From the NCBI RefSeq assembly GCF_035974275.1, contig NZ_CP142422.1, positions 2,852,001 through 2,916,000 on the forward strand: a DNA stretch of 64,000 nt. Direction: 5' to 3'. The notes below the pieces were generated by a model. The model was not told the DNA's origin. It saw nothing but the letters and a program-made list of their open reading frames with translations, and did no database searches. This DNA is from Chryseobacterium sp. MYb264. Lineage in GTDB: Bacteria; Bacteroidota; Bacteroidia; Flavobacteriales; Weeksellaceae. A program made the position numbers and the translations under genes. Positions 9,378 through 17,572 of the stretch are shown here, piece by piece (position 1 is the stretch's first letter; the number at the start of each line of letters is the position of its first letter).

Positions 9378-9378
9378 G

Positions 9379-9451
9379 AGCGGAAGACGAGGGTCGAACT
9401 CGCGACATTCAGCTTGGAAGGCTGACGCTCTACCAACTGAGCTACTTCCGC
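9379..9451 (-). tRNA. tRNA-Gly(TCC), copy 1
   Basis: 73 nt. Acceptor GCGGAAG pairs with CTTCCGC, the anticodon loop is CTTCCAA (anticodon TCC), and the T arm has GTTCGAC. The coding sequence appears identical to the copy at 9806-9878. Confidence 0.96.
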
Positions 9452-9537
9452 AATTTTGTTTTCCAAAACTGTTGGTAAACGCTTTGCAAACTTAAGGAAA
9501 ACCTTTTAGTTATGCAAGTTTTTTTTAATATAAAATG

Positions 9538-9618
9538 TGGGGAGAGCAGGATTCGAACCTACGAAGCCGAAGCAACTGAGTTACAGTCAGTCCCATTTAG
9601 CCACTCTGGAATCTCCCC
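9538..9618 (-). tRNA. tRNA-Tyr(GTA), copy 1
   Basis: 81 nt with a long variable arm as expected for a class II tRNA-Tyr. Acceptor GGGGAGA pairs with TCTCCCC, the anticodon loop is CTGTAAC (GTA), and the T loop is TTCGAAT. Confidence 0.96.
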
Positions 9619-9637
9619 AGACATAATATATTAATAG

Positions 9638-9711
9638 AGCCTCCAGAGGGATTCGAACCCACGACCCCGAGATTACAAATCACGTGCTCTGGCCAACTGA
9701 GCTATGGAGGC
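9638..9711 (-). tRNA. tRNA-Thr(TGT), copy 1
   Basis: 74 nt. Acceptor GCCTCCA pairs with TGGAGGC, and the anticodon loop is TTTGTAA (TGT). The anticodon stem has one T-T mismatch, found in both copies, so it is not a sequencing slip. Confidence 0.95.
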
Positions 9712-9772
9712 ATTTACTATTTTTATTGAACTGAAAGTTTCGAGAAAATTCTACTCTCACTGTTCAGTAGTT

Positions 9773-9804
9773 AAAAAAAATCATGAGATACGTATGATTT
9801 TTTT
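9773..9804 (-). terminator. Terminator-like hairpin after proximal tRNA-Gly
   Basis: AATCAT/ATGATT stem with a nine-base loop and A/T tracts, the counterpart of 9345-9377. It marks the end of the first Thr-Tyr-Gly triplet. Confidence 0.5.
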
Positions 9805-9805
9805 G

Positions 9806-9878
9806 AGCGGAAGACGAGGGTCGAACTCGCGACATTCAGCTTGGAAGGCTGACGCTCTACCAACTGAGCTACTTCCGC
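9806..9878 (-). tRNA. tRNA-Gly(TCC), copy 2
   Basis: 73 nt, the same sequence as 9379-9451: acceptor GCGGAAG/CTTCCGC and anticodon TCC. It is the third gene of the promoter-proximal triplet. Confidence 0.96.
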
Positions 9879-9966
9879 AATTTTGTTTTCCAAAATTATT
9901 GGTAACGGTTTGCAAATCTAAGAATACTTTTTGAATCCTGCAAGACTTTTTTATTAAAATAAAATG

Positions 9967-10047
9967 TGGGGAGAGCAGGATTCGAACCTACGAAGCCGAA
10001 GCAACTGAGTTACAGTCAGTCCCATTTAGCCACTCTGGAATCTCCCC
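9967..10047 (-). tRNA. tRNA-Tyr(GTA), copy 2
   Basis: 81 nt, matching the copy at 9538-9618, with anticodon GTA and a long variable arm. The spacers around it differ clearly from those of copy 1. Confidence 0.96.
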
Positions 10048-10065
10048 AGACATAATATTCTAATG

Positions 10066-10139
10066 AGCCTCCAGAGGGATTCGAACCCACGACCCCGAGA
10101 TTACAAATCACGTGCTCTGGCCAACTGAGCTATGGAGGC
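10066..10139 (-). tRNA. tRNA-Thr(TGT), copy 2
   Basis: 74 nt, matching the copy at 9638-9711, with anticodon TGT. It is the first tRNA of the array and lies about 110 bp after the end of hpf. Confidence 0.95.
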
Positions 10140-10249
10140 ATTAAAATCAAAAAGAATTCAAAAGAACGCTGTTCCCTTTTTGCGAGTGCAAATATAGAAC
10201 GGTTTTTTTGAATTCTCAAATTTTTTAATGACTTTTTTTTACTTTTTTT

Positions 10250-10540
10250 TTAAGCCATTTCTTTTTTCTTGATTAATAGCTTTTTAGCAGTATCAACGCA
10301 TAGGTCTAAACTTTCTTCAAAACTAGCTGTAGTCTTTTTCACTACTATATCTTCTCCCGGAACGGCTAAAATAAGTTCGGCTGTTTTATTAATTCTGTCT
10401 GCATTGTTTTCTACTTTCAAAAACACTTTACATTCCTGGATTTTGTCATAAAACGTATCCAACTTACTTACTTTTTTGTCAATGTGTGACTCTAGTGGTT
10501 CGTGAGGAGTTAAACCAATTGATTGTACTGTAATCTTCAT
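10250..10540 (-). CDS. hpf: Ribosome hibernation-promoting factor, short HPF/RaiA family
   Basis: A 96-residue protein that binds the small ribosomal subunit at the mRNA/tRNA channel in slow growth and helps form inactive ribosome dimers. It shows the family pattern: KITVQSIGLTPHEPLESHID, then KVSKLDTFYDKIQECKVFLK, the alternating beta strand with VENNADRINKTAELILAVPG, and FEESLDLCVDTAKKLLIKKK. It is the short form without a C-terminal dimerisation tail. It overlaps xerC by 4 bp (ATGA), so translation is coupled. The gene order rpsU-xerC-hpf-tRNA cluster is conserved in Flavobacteriia. Confidence 0.92.
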   Translation of the reverse strand: MKITVQSIGLTPHEPLESHIDKKVSKLDTFYDKIQECKVFLKVENNADRINKTAELILAVPGEDIVVKKTTASFEESLDLCVDTAKKLLIKKKEMA

Positions 10541-11424
10541 AATTCTTCTTTTTTTGATGCTCGAGGATGAGCCTGATTAAACACTTTTTTCAATTGTTCG
10601 ATATTAGCATTCGTATAGACCTGAGTACTTGCAAGACTGGAATGACCTAATATTTTTTTTACTTTGGAGATCTCCGCCCCATTATCCAGAACGTGTGTAG
10701 CAAAGCTGTGACGCAGGATGTGAGGGCTTCTTTTTTCTTTTGTTGTTATAAAACTAAGGTACTTATTAACTACCACATAAACAAATTTTTCAGTGAGTTT
10801 TTTCCCTTTCTTATTCACGAAATAATATGATTTATATTCTGCCATGGGTCGTCTTATTTCCTGATAACTTTTTAGCAGATTTGACAAATCAGCAGAGATG
10901 GGAATGATTCTTTCTTTATTCCCCTTCCCTTTTATCTTTAATTCATTTTGGTGTAAATTAACATTCTCAAAAGTCATACCACAAAGCTCAGACTTTCGAA
11001 TTCCTGTTTGATAAAGAACCTCAACGATACATTTTTCGAGCGTATCAGTAATCTGATTAAACACCACGTCATCCAACACCTGCATCTCTTCCTTTGACAT
11101 AGGAATCTGTCTTTCCGGATAAAATTTAACTGATGGAATACTTTCTGTGGGTGAGACTTTAACTTCGCCGATTTTTAAAAGGAAAAGATAAAAACTGCGT
11201 AAAGAAGACAGTTTTCTGTTGATACTCCTTTTGGAGATCCCTTTTTCGCTCAATTCAACGATGAAATTCCTAATTACCTTTTTATCTGCTTCCGCAAGAT
11301 TTTCAGAAGACTCCGTTCTCAGAAAAAACCCGGAAAAGTCTGCAAGATCTTTTTTATAACTTGTAATTGTATGTGGAGAATACCGCTTCTCGAATTGTAA
11401 GTAGTCTAAAAATTTATCTAACAT
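10537..11424 (-). CDS. xerC: Tyrosine recombinase XerC
   Basis: A 295-residue tyrosine recombinase that, with a XerD partner, resolves chromosome dimers at dif. The N-terminal SAM-like core-binding domain covers about residues 1-90. The catalytic domain carries Arg143 (TGIRKSEL), His235 and Arg238 (HILRHSFATH), His261 (LGHSSLASTQVY) and Tyr270. All key residues are present and the length is typical, so this is the housekeeping enzyme and not an integrase of a mobile element. It lies between rpsU and hpf, as in relatives. Confidence 0.93.
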   Translation of the reverse strand: MLDKFLDYLQFEKRYSPHTITSYKKDLADFSGFFLRTESSENLAEADKKVIRNFIVELSEKGISKRSINRKLSSLRSFYLFLLKIGEVKVSPTESIPSVKFYPERQIPMSKEEMQVLDDVVFNQITDTLEKCIVEVLYQTGIRKSELCGMTFENVNLHQNELKIKGKGNKERIIPISADLSNLLKSYQEIRRPMAEYKSYYFVNKKGKKLTEKFVYVVVNKYLSFITTKEKRSPHILRHSFATHVLDNGAEISKVKKILGHSSLASTQVYTNANIEQLKKVFNQAHPRASKKEEL

Positions 11425-11506
11425 ATCATTAGATTATAAAACAAAAATTCACTCTTCAAATATAAGTATTTAAAGAGTGAATTCAGTATGTGTCTAAGAA
11501 AATTTC

Positions 11507-11704
11507 TTAAGCCTGTTCTTCTTTGCTAAGATTTCTTTGCTTGTGAGCAGCTTTCAATCTCGCTTGTCTTAAAGTTACTGAAGGCTTGATAAATTGTTGT
11601 CTAGCTCTTAATTGACGAACTGTACCCGTTTTATCAAATTTTCTTTTATATTTCTTTAATGCTCTGTCGATAGACTCTCCGTCTTTTACTGGAATTATTA
11701 ACAT
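11507..11704 (-). CDS. rpsU: 30S ribosomal protein bS21
   Basis: A 65-residue basic ribosomal protein of the small-subunit platform. It has the family signature ESIDRALKKYKRKFDKTGTV followed by RARQQFIKPSVTLRQARLKA. It heads the minus-strand cluster with xerC and hpf. The intergenic region of about 200 bp to the right also holds the ssrA promoter on the other strand. Confidence 0.96.
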   Translation of the reverse strand: MLIIPVKDGESIDRALKKYKRKFDKTGTVRQLRARQQFIKPSVTLRQARLKAAHKQRNLSKEEQA

Positions 11705-11880
11705 ATATTACATCTCATTTTGGATTGCAAAAATATACATTTTTTATTAAAATACAAAACATCAGAGCATTTAAAATGATATTTTTTAACCAAACCCTCT
11801 TCAACAGTGCATTATAAGCACCTATTTATTAAAAATCCACAAAGCGTAACAGAATAGTTCTCATTTTGAAACAAAAGTCT

Positions 11881-11888
11881 TATCTTTG
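11881..11888 (+). promoter_or_regulatory. -7 element of the ssrA promoter
   Basis: TATCTTTG fits the Bacteroidota -7 consensus TAnnTTTG and lies 17 nt before the tmRNA start. No TTG at ideal spacing is seen; the nearest is 11866-11868, closer than usual. Confidence 0.55.
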
Positions 11889-11904
11889 CATCCACTTTAT
11901 TCAC

Positions 11905-12301
11905 GGGGTTGACTGGTTTCGACAGCAAGGTCAGTGGGTAAGTAAGCATGCAGAGAACCGTAGCGCGATCTCTATAATCCCTTGCTACAAAATTTTAACT
12001 GGCAACGAAGAGTTCGCTCTTGCAGCTTAATCCGAATAAAGTAAGATTTCAAGCGCTTTCCCGAAGATAGTAAGGAAGCAAGATATCTCACAAATGCTCC
12101 GTTCTGCGGCGTTTGATTCTGAGATATAGTAATGCAGAAATAAGGTTTTAGATGCTTTGGCTAGAACTCGAAAACCTCAGAAGATAAGCCGGAAGTTGGG
12201 TGTCTGCTCTCTGCCTCCGGTCGAAAACCAATAGTAGAATAAGCATGTAGAAAGCTTATGTATTGCTTGTTTGGACGAGGGTTCGAATCCCTCCAACTCC
12301 A
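11905..12301 (+). ncRNA. ssrA: Transfer-messenger RNA (tmRNA)
   Basis: One-piece tmRNA that rescues stalled ribosomes and tags incomplete proteins. The 5' end GGGGTTGACTGGTTTCGACA and the 3' end GTTCGAATCCCTCCAACTCC plus A form the tRNA-like domain. The resume codon is GGC at 12001, and the tag reads GNEEFALAA followed by TAA at 12028-12030, ending in the typical ALAA protease signal. A defence island begins about 115 bp downstream, and ssrA 3' ends are well-known integration sites. Confidence 0.97.
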
Positions 12302-12303
12302 CT

Positions 12304-12340
12304 TAAAACCCTGTAAATCATTCATTTACAGGGTTTTATA
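12304..12340 (+). terminator. Terminator of ssrA
   Basis: The stem AAAACCCTGTAAAT/ATTTACAGGGTTTT with a 5-nt loop, followed by TATATTTT, lies directly behind the tmRNA 3' end. Confidence 0.9.
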
Positions 12341-12416
12341 TTTTAAGGTGCTATTGTAGGTGCTAGAAAATTGCGAATATTTTATACACAAAAATTAAAA
12401 ATAATCTCTTTAGAAA

Positions 12417-13073
12417 ATGAAAGTAGAAAACTTAGGAGCAGTTATAATGGAATATAAAGCAAAATCAGCACCGACAGACAGATATACCTCTTTTGATTAT
12501 TGCTACAACCATTTTAAAAACACCGACAACCTTAGAGTAGACATAGAGAAAAGCTGTTTAGTCCTAGGGTTTTATTTAGCAAGCTGGGGGATGCTTAGAG
12601 GCTCAAGTTTTTTATTACAAAAAAGTATAAAACACCTACAACCTTTAGCTGAATACTATTTAATGTTAGACAAAGACACTTGGTATATAGATATTGATAA
12701 CTACACTGAAAACAATATTCAAAAAATTATAGAAATTTACAATAACTCTAAAAGACTAATTATTGATAAAAACAACTCTCATTTGACACTTATCACAAAA
12801 ATATTACTTGGAGTATTTGGATTCATCCCAGCATTCGATCAATTTTTTTGCAAAACATTTAAAACATTATTTTACAATAAATGCGGATTTGCAACAGTAA
12901 ACACAAAGTCCTTAAATTTACTATCGGAATTTTATTTCAATAATGAATTTGAGATCAGTGAAATCTCTAAAAATACATTCACAACAGATTTTACCACAGC
13001 AAATAAAACAAATATCAATTATCCCAAAGCTAAAATTGTAGATATGTACGGCTTTACCCAAGGATTGAAATAG
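12417..13073 (+). CDS. Hypothetical protein, defence-island associated
   Basis: A 218-residue protein I do not recognise by function. The central part has a conserved look (LVLGFYLASWGMLRGSSFLL, then KILLGVFGFIPAFDQFFCKTF), with no clear signal peptide. Proteins with these two blocks occur in many bacteria, often near mobile or defence genes, to my recollection. The codons are AT-rich like the rest of the island. The start used is the first ATG; a second ATG at residue 11 (MEYKAKSAP) is an alternative. It is the first gene after ssrA and is separated from the methyltransferase by about 350 bp, so it is probably a separate unit. Confidence 0.7.
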   Translation: MKVENLGAVIMEYKAKSAPTDRYTSFDYCYNHFKNTDNLRVDIEKSCLVLGFYLASWGMLRGSSFLLQKSIKHLQPLAEYYLMLDKDTWYIDIDNYTENNIQKIIEIYNNSKRLIIDKNNSHLTLITKILLGVFGFIPAFDQFFCKTFKTLFYNKCGFATVNTKSLNLLSEFYFNNEFEISEISKNTFTTDFTTANKTNINYPKAKIVDMYGFTQGLK

Positions 13074-13421
13074 TTTGTAAGTATCATTGCTAAAATATTT
13101 TCAAAAGCATAACCTTACAACTTTTTGCTAATTTTTTACCCCTTGAGATCGACTTACCAACAATTAAAACATTGACTAACTCACATTACTACCAAAATTG
13201 AAGCTTAAAAACAAATTCGTCTGTGGCGGATTTGCTTGCGAAAACCCTCAAAATTAAGGTGCAAAAAGTAAGATATTTATCAAATACATAATATGAAAAA
13301 GCTAGAAAAAGTTAGATTTAACTATGGTTAAGGCTAAAATATAAATGAGAAAAATCTTGCAGAACAAGTTGTAATTCCATATTTTTGGACAAAATTAGTC
13401 CGAACCGAAAAGTTTACATAT
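13074..13421. other. Gap before the methyltransferase operon
   Basis: 348 bp without a gene. It contains the probable promoter and operator of the restriction-modification operon near its right end (the inverted repeat is listed separately). Nothing else is recognised. Confidence 0.6.
13384..13404 (+). promoter_or_regulatory. Candidate operator: perfect inverted repeat upstream of the XRE-methyltransferase gene
   Basis: TTTGGAC, then seven bases (AAAATTA), then GTCCGAA gives the symmetric pattern TT.GGAC-N7-GTCC.AA. It lies 17 bp before the start codon of a methyltransferase whose N-terminus is an XRE-type helix-turn-helix, so autoregulation is a natural reading. The sequence is seen; binding is inference. 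Confidence 0.55.
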
Positions 13422-14897
13422 ATGGAAGTTACATTTGGAGAATATATAAAACAGAAAAGAACTGAGTTAGGTTACCCACTTCGCAAAGTCGCCTCTCATA
13501 TTGACATTGATCCGTCAACATTAGGAAAAATTGAAAAAGATGAGCGTCAACTTAATATTGAACAGTTTGATAATCTTTGCCAAATATTACAAGCTGATAA
13601 AAATACACTTTTAAATTATCATTATTCAACAAGAATATTCGGTGATTTAAAAAGCTATCCAAAATTTAAAGATGTTTTAAATATTGTAAATGATCAACTA
13701 ACACAATTCGTAACAAAACAGACCTCGATTAAATTTGACGAAGATTGGCGTGAGAGGGAGTTCTCAAATCCTGACGCAACGATTCAAATTGGAACAATGT
13801 TCTCAGGAATTGGTGCGATTGAATATGCTTTAAAACGTTTGAATTTAAAATCAAAAATTCAATTTGCCTGTGATATTGACAACTTCGTAAAACAAAGTTA
13901 TTTTGCCAACTATGACATTGATGAGAGCAATTGGTATAGTGATGTTCACAATATCGATGGTAAAAAATATAACGGAAAGTTAGATTTATTAGTTGGTGGA
14001 AGTCCTTGCCAATCCTTTTCAATGGTTGGCAAAAGACGAGGTTTTGACGACACTCGAGGAACGCTATTTTATGAATTCGCAAGAGTTGTAAAAGAAAGTC
14101 AGCCAAATGTTTTCATTTTCGAAAATGTGAAAGGATTGATAAATCACGATAACGGAAACACCTTCGAAACAATAAAAGCAACATTTGACGAACTTGGTTA
14201 CAAATATTTTTATCAAGTTCTAAATGCTAAGAATTACGGGATGCCTCAACATAGAGAAAGAATTTTCGTAATAGGTTTCAAGGATAAAAACACAAAATTT
14301 GCTTTTCCTGAACCAATTGACTTAGAATATAAGATGCAGGATTTTTTAGAAGACTTTACAGATAGCAAATATTATCTGAAAGAGAAAGGAGTGAAATTTG
14401 TAACTAGTTCTAAAAACCGGAATAAAAGGTACACTCAAATTAACGGAGAGATTGCTCTTTGCCAAAAAGCTAATCAGCAGTTTAACTGGCACGGGGATTT
14501 TGTTTTCGAGCAGGGACAAAGAGAATTTGACGAATTTATTTTTGATGTAAATGATGTTGAAGAAAAATACTACTTATCAGATAAAGTTCGTGATTATGTT
14601 TTAAGCCCTGGAACAAAAACGTTTAAAACCTCAATAAAAACAGATCTTGAAGTAGCAAGACCACTTTTGCAAAGTATGCATAAAATGCATAGAGCTGGGG
14701 TAGATAATTATGTAACACACACTGGGAAAATTAGAAAACTCACACCAAAAGAATGCTTGCGCCTAATGGGATTTAGAGACGACTTTACACAAGTTGTAAG
14801 CGATACTCAAATGTATAGACAAGCAGGGAATAGCATAGTTGTCGATGTTCTTATAGCATTACTAAAACAAATGGACATTACCAAATACGCAGGCTAA
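13422..14897 (+). CDS. DNA cytosine-5 methyltransferase with N-terminal XRE helix-turn-helix
   Basis: A 491-residue fusion. Residues 6-65 are an XRE/Cro-type helix-turn-helix (GEYIKQKRTELGYPLRKVAS ... PSTLGKIEKDERQLN). Residues 121-485 are a C5 methyltransferase: motif I TMFSGIGAIEYAL, catalytic Cys196 in GGSPCQSFS, motif VI FENVKG, motif VIII QHRERIFVIG, target region, then LTPKECLRLMGF and the last motif RQAGNSIVVDV. It methylates cytosine in a specific duplex site to protect self DNA. XRE-fused C5 methyltransferases such as EcoRII/SsoII types repress their own gene, which fits the inverted repeat before the start. Its stop overlaps the next start (TAATG), so translation is coupled. The recognition site cannot be read from sequence. 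Confidence 0.93.
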   Translation: MEVTFGEYIKQKRTELGYPLRKVASHIDIDPSTLGKIEKDERQLNIEQFDNLCQILQADKNTLLNYHYSTRIFGDLKSYPKFKDVLNIVNDQLTQFVTKQTSIKFDEDWREREFSNPDATIQIGTMFSGIGAIEYALKRLNLKSKIQFACDIDNFVKQSYFANYDIDESNWYSDVHNIDGKKYNGKLDLLVGGSPCQSFSMVGKRRGFDDTRGTLFYEFARVVKESQPNVFIFENVKGLINHDNGNTFETIKATFDELGYKYFYQVLNAKNYGMPQHRERIFVIGFKDKNTKFAFPEPIDLEYKMQDFLEDFTDSKYYLKEKGVKFVTSSKNRNKRYTQINGEIALCQKANQQFNWHGDFVFEQGQREFDEFIFDVNDVEEKYYLSDKVRDYVLSPGTKTFKTSIKTDLEVARPLLQSMHKMHRAGVDNYVTHTGKIRKLTPKECLRLMGFRDDFTQVVSDTQMYRQAGNSIVVDVLIALLKQMDITKYAG

Positions 14898-16573
14898 TGA
14901 ATCGAATTGAAATATTAGAAGAGGACTACGAAGTTTTAGGAATATTAAAGAACATAAATATTGCCGATTCTTTTGTAAGTCCCGTAAATAAAATTGGGGA
15001 AGGGAATGGTGAGGCAAAGCTTTACGTCGGTCAAGATGGAGAAAAGATCACAGACTTTTTTGGTAATAGAGGATTTGAATCCAACTGTTTTTTACTAAAA
15101 GAGGACTTAATTCAGTATTTAGATGAGATCAGAAAAGAACACATTGCTCCAACACAAGAGTATAGAGAAAAAGACAGATTTGAAAAATTATGGGAAATCA
15201 AACGTGAAAAAATTCTACGCTTAGATGAAGTAATTGAGTTCAAAATTAAAGACCAAAATAATTTACAGGGTCCTCGAGTATATATAAATTCCACTTCGGA
15301 AGGATATAAAATAATACGTGACATTTCACTCCCTGTAATTTCACATCTTGAAATAACCAAGATTAAGAATTTGGAAGATGATGGAGTCAAATATTATTTT
15401 TATTTGTTTTCGGACTATGTAAATGAGATTATTGAGGAGGAAGAACCCACAAAAGAAGACCCTGAATTTGAACCATTTAATCCTGAATTAATATCTATTG
15501 ATACCAAAAAGATAACAATGGATACACTTTTGAGAAGATTAATACAGGGCACTATAAATCTTAGTCCGGATTTTCAAAGGAATTACGTTTGGACGATGGA
15601 TAAAAAATGTCAACTTATAGAATCTCTAATGCTCAAAATTCCTCTTCCAATGTTTTATGTTTCAGCAGACGATAAAGGTAATTACACTGTAGTAGATGGT
15701 TTACAAAGACTTTCAACAATCAGAGATTATATTTTAGATAAGAAATTCAGGCTTCAAAAATTAGAATTTTGGGGAGATCAGTTTAACGATGCCACATTCG
15801 AAGATTTACCCACATTTATTGAAAACAGAATCTTAGAAACAGAATTTACTTTTACAGTTATTAATCCTGGAACACCTGAGATAGTTAAAAGAAATATTTT
15901 TAAGAGAGTAAACCGTGGAGGCGCACCATTAACTGATCAAGAAATACGACACGCCCTTTATAGTGGAAAGGCAACCGTATTACTAAAGGTATTGACTTTA
16001 AAAAAGCAGTTCCTTACTGTTACAAACAGTTCCATAAAGGCTAATAGAATGCTTGATAGAGAATTTGTATTGAGACTTCTATCGTTTATGATTCGCGATT
16101 ATAATCTATATCCGAAAAATGGAAATATGGATGAATTTCTAAGTGATACGCTTAAAATAATAAATTCAATGCCTGAAATGAACTCGAAAGAAGTAAAAAA
16201 GATTTCAGAAAACATAATATCAGAAATAAAAATTAGCGATGTAAAATTACTGATTGATAAATTTACTCTAGGTATGGTAAGGTCATCTATTATATTTGGT
16301 GAGCATTCCTTTAGAAAAAGCTATCCTGGAAAAAGAAAAACACCTATTAATAAATCTTTATTTGAAGTTTGGGGTGTTTTGTTATCCGAAATTTCGGATA
16401 TAAAATTTAACCAACTAAGAGAACATAAAAATGAGTTTCTAAATGATTACAAAAATAATTTTTTGAAAGATTATAAATTTGATGAAATCATTTCAAGAAA
16501 TGCTCTGAAATACAGCTCTGTAGTGGAAAGATACACGAAAATGAATAATTTATTATCTAAATACGCAAAATGA
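14897..16573 (+). CDS. DUF262 protein with an N-terminal domain shared with the HNH protein
   Basis: A 558-residue protein. Residues about 205-460 are a DUF262 (GmrS/ParB-like) domain: MDTLLRRLIQGTINLSPDFQ, LMLKIPLPMFYV, VVDGLQRLSTI (Gln270-Arg271) and FKRVNRGGAPLTDQEIR. DUF262 domains in GmrSD-type restriction bind and hydrolyse nucleotides to control cleavage. Residues about 20-175 form a separate domain with NKIGEGNGEAKLYVG, ITDFF, LLKEDLIQYLDEIRKEH and SLPVISHLEITKIKN; equivalent blocks occur in the HNH gene four positions later. No HNH or DUF1524 nuclease domain is fused here, which fits a separate nuclease subunit. It overlaps both neighbours by 1 and 4 bp. Role in restriction: inference. 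Confidence 0.85.
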   Translation: MNRIEILEEDYEVLGILKNINIADSFVSPVNKIGEGNGEAKLYVGQDGEKITDFFGNRGFESNCFLLKEDLIQYLDEIRKEHIAPTQEYREKDRFEKLWEIKREKILRLDEVIEFKIKDQNNLQGPRVYINSTSEGYKIIRDISLPVISHLEITKIKNLEDDGVKYYFYLFSDYVNEIIEEEEPTKEDPEFEPFNPELISIDTKKITMDTLLRRLIQGTINLSPDFQRNYVWTMDKKCQLIESLMLKIPLPMFYVSADDKGNYTVVDGLQRLSTIRDYILDKKFRLQKLEFWGDQFNDATFEDLPTFIENRILETEFTFTVINPGTPEIVKRNIFKRVNRGGAPLTDQEIRHALYSGKATVLLKVLTLKKQFLTVTNSSIKANRMLDREFVLRLLSFMIRDYNLYPKNGNMDEFLSDTLKIINSMPEMNSKEVKKISENIISEIKISDVKLLIDKFTLGMVRSSIIFGEHSFRKSYPGKRKTPINKSLFEVWGVLLSEISDIKFNQLREHKNEFLNDYKNNFLKDYKFDEIISRNALKYSSVVERYTKMNNLLSKYAK

Positions 16574-17571
16574 TAAACAGTCTCACATTACAAGCATTTA
16601 AATCATTTTTTTACAGAGAATTAGATTTAGAGAACTTAACTATTCTTACAGGTTTAAATAGTAGCGGAAAAAGCTCAATTATTCAATCGTTGTTAATTCT
16701 TGAAAAAGCATTTAAAAATGAGAAAAGCCTGTTACTAAATGGTCACGGAACAGAATCAGATTTAAAGAACAAAAACTCGAAGGATGATATTGAACTTAAA
16801 ATTGAAATAGACAGTGAGGAATATTCAATACAATTTCCTGACAGTACAAAAACATTTGAACCAGGTCTTTTTCCTAAGTTATGGTATATTTCGGCAAATA
16901 GATTTGGGCCTCAATTATCAATTCCTATTTCAAATGATGAAGAATTAAAAAATATGATAGGCAGAAATGGTGAAAATGTATTACAATGCATAAGATATTA
17001 TGATTCAGTAAATCCAACACCCCTTAATGAATCAATAAAACACCCCGACGCAACTTCTTTCACTATCCTAGAAAATGTTCGAACTTGGTTAAAAGTGATT
17101 TCGCCTAATGTTAGTTTCAACTACGAAGTACTAGATATTAGCGATACATCTTATGCAACGTATGACGGACATAGAGCAACAAACGTTGGCTTTGGACTAA
17201 GCTACATTCTTCCAGTAATAACAACTTTGTTAGTCTCAACATTAGAGAAAAACAATTTGGTGATTATTGAAAATCCGGAAGCTCATTTACACCCGAAAGG
17301 TCAAACTGAGCTTGCAAAACTAATTTGTATGTGTGCAAAATTAGGTACACAAGTAATTGTAGAAACGCATAGTGACCACATATTTACGGGAGTTAGATTA
17401 TTTACAAAAGAAAATGACTTTTCGGATAATACATTAATACATTGGTTAGAACTAAACGAAAATAGAAATACTGAGGTTACGACAATTTTTATTGATAAAG
17501 ATGGTCGTGTCAATGACTGGCCAAAAGGATTTTTTGATCAATTTGAATTAAATCATTCTAAACTAATTTAG
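16570..17571 (+). CDS. AAA family ATPase, DUF3696-type
   Basis: A 333-residue ABC/SMC-like AAA ATPase. It begins SLTLQAFKSFFYRELDLENL with Walker A GLNSSGKSS at residues 28-36, a signature-like region (NVGFGLSYILPVITTLL), Walker B LVIIENPEAHLHP, and the His-switch VETHSDHI. The C-terminus INKDG-like DGRVNDWPKGFFDQF matches DUF3696 proteins, which commonly occur in defence loci. No TOPRIM nuclease domain is fused, unlike OLD proteins. It overlaps the DUF262 gene by 4 bp and the next gene starts 1 bp after it, so the four proteins are made together. It probably acts as motor or sensor of the system (inference). Confidence 0.85.
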   Translation: MINSLTLQAFKSFFYRELDLENLTILTGLNSSGKSSIIQSLLILEKAFKNEKSLLLNGHGTESDLKNKNSKDDIELKIEIDSEEYSIQFPDSTKTFEPGLFPKLWYISANRFGPQLSIPISNDEELKNMIGRNGENVLQCIRYYDSVNPTPLNESIKHPDATSFTILENVRTWLKVISPNVSFNYEVLDISDTSYATYDGHRATNVGFGLSYILPVITTLLVSTLEKNNLVIIENPEAHLHPKGQTELAKLICMCAKLGTQVIVETHSDHIFTGVRLFTKENDFSDNTLIHWLELNENRNTEVTTIFIDKDGRVNDWPKGFFDQFELNHSKLI

Positions 17572-17572
17572 T

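Noticed and set aside
10537..11424. XerC-like gene as an integrase of a mobile element
   Set aside because: It sits between rpsU and hpf as in relatives and has standard XerC length and motifs.
12302..12416. attL/attR pair from ssrA
   Set aside because: No second copy of the ssrA 3' end was seen in the following 14 kb.
13074..13421. Riboswitch or leader RNA upstream of the methyltransferase
   Set aside because: Only a short inverted repeat of operator size is seen; no larger conserved fold is recognised.
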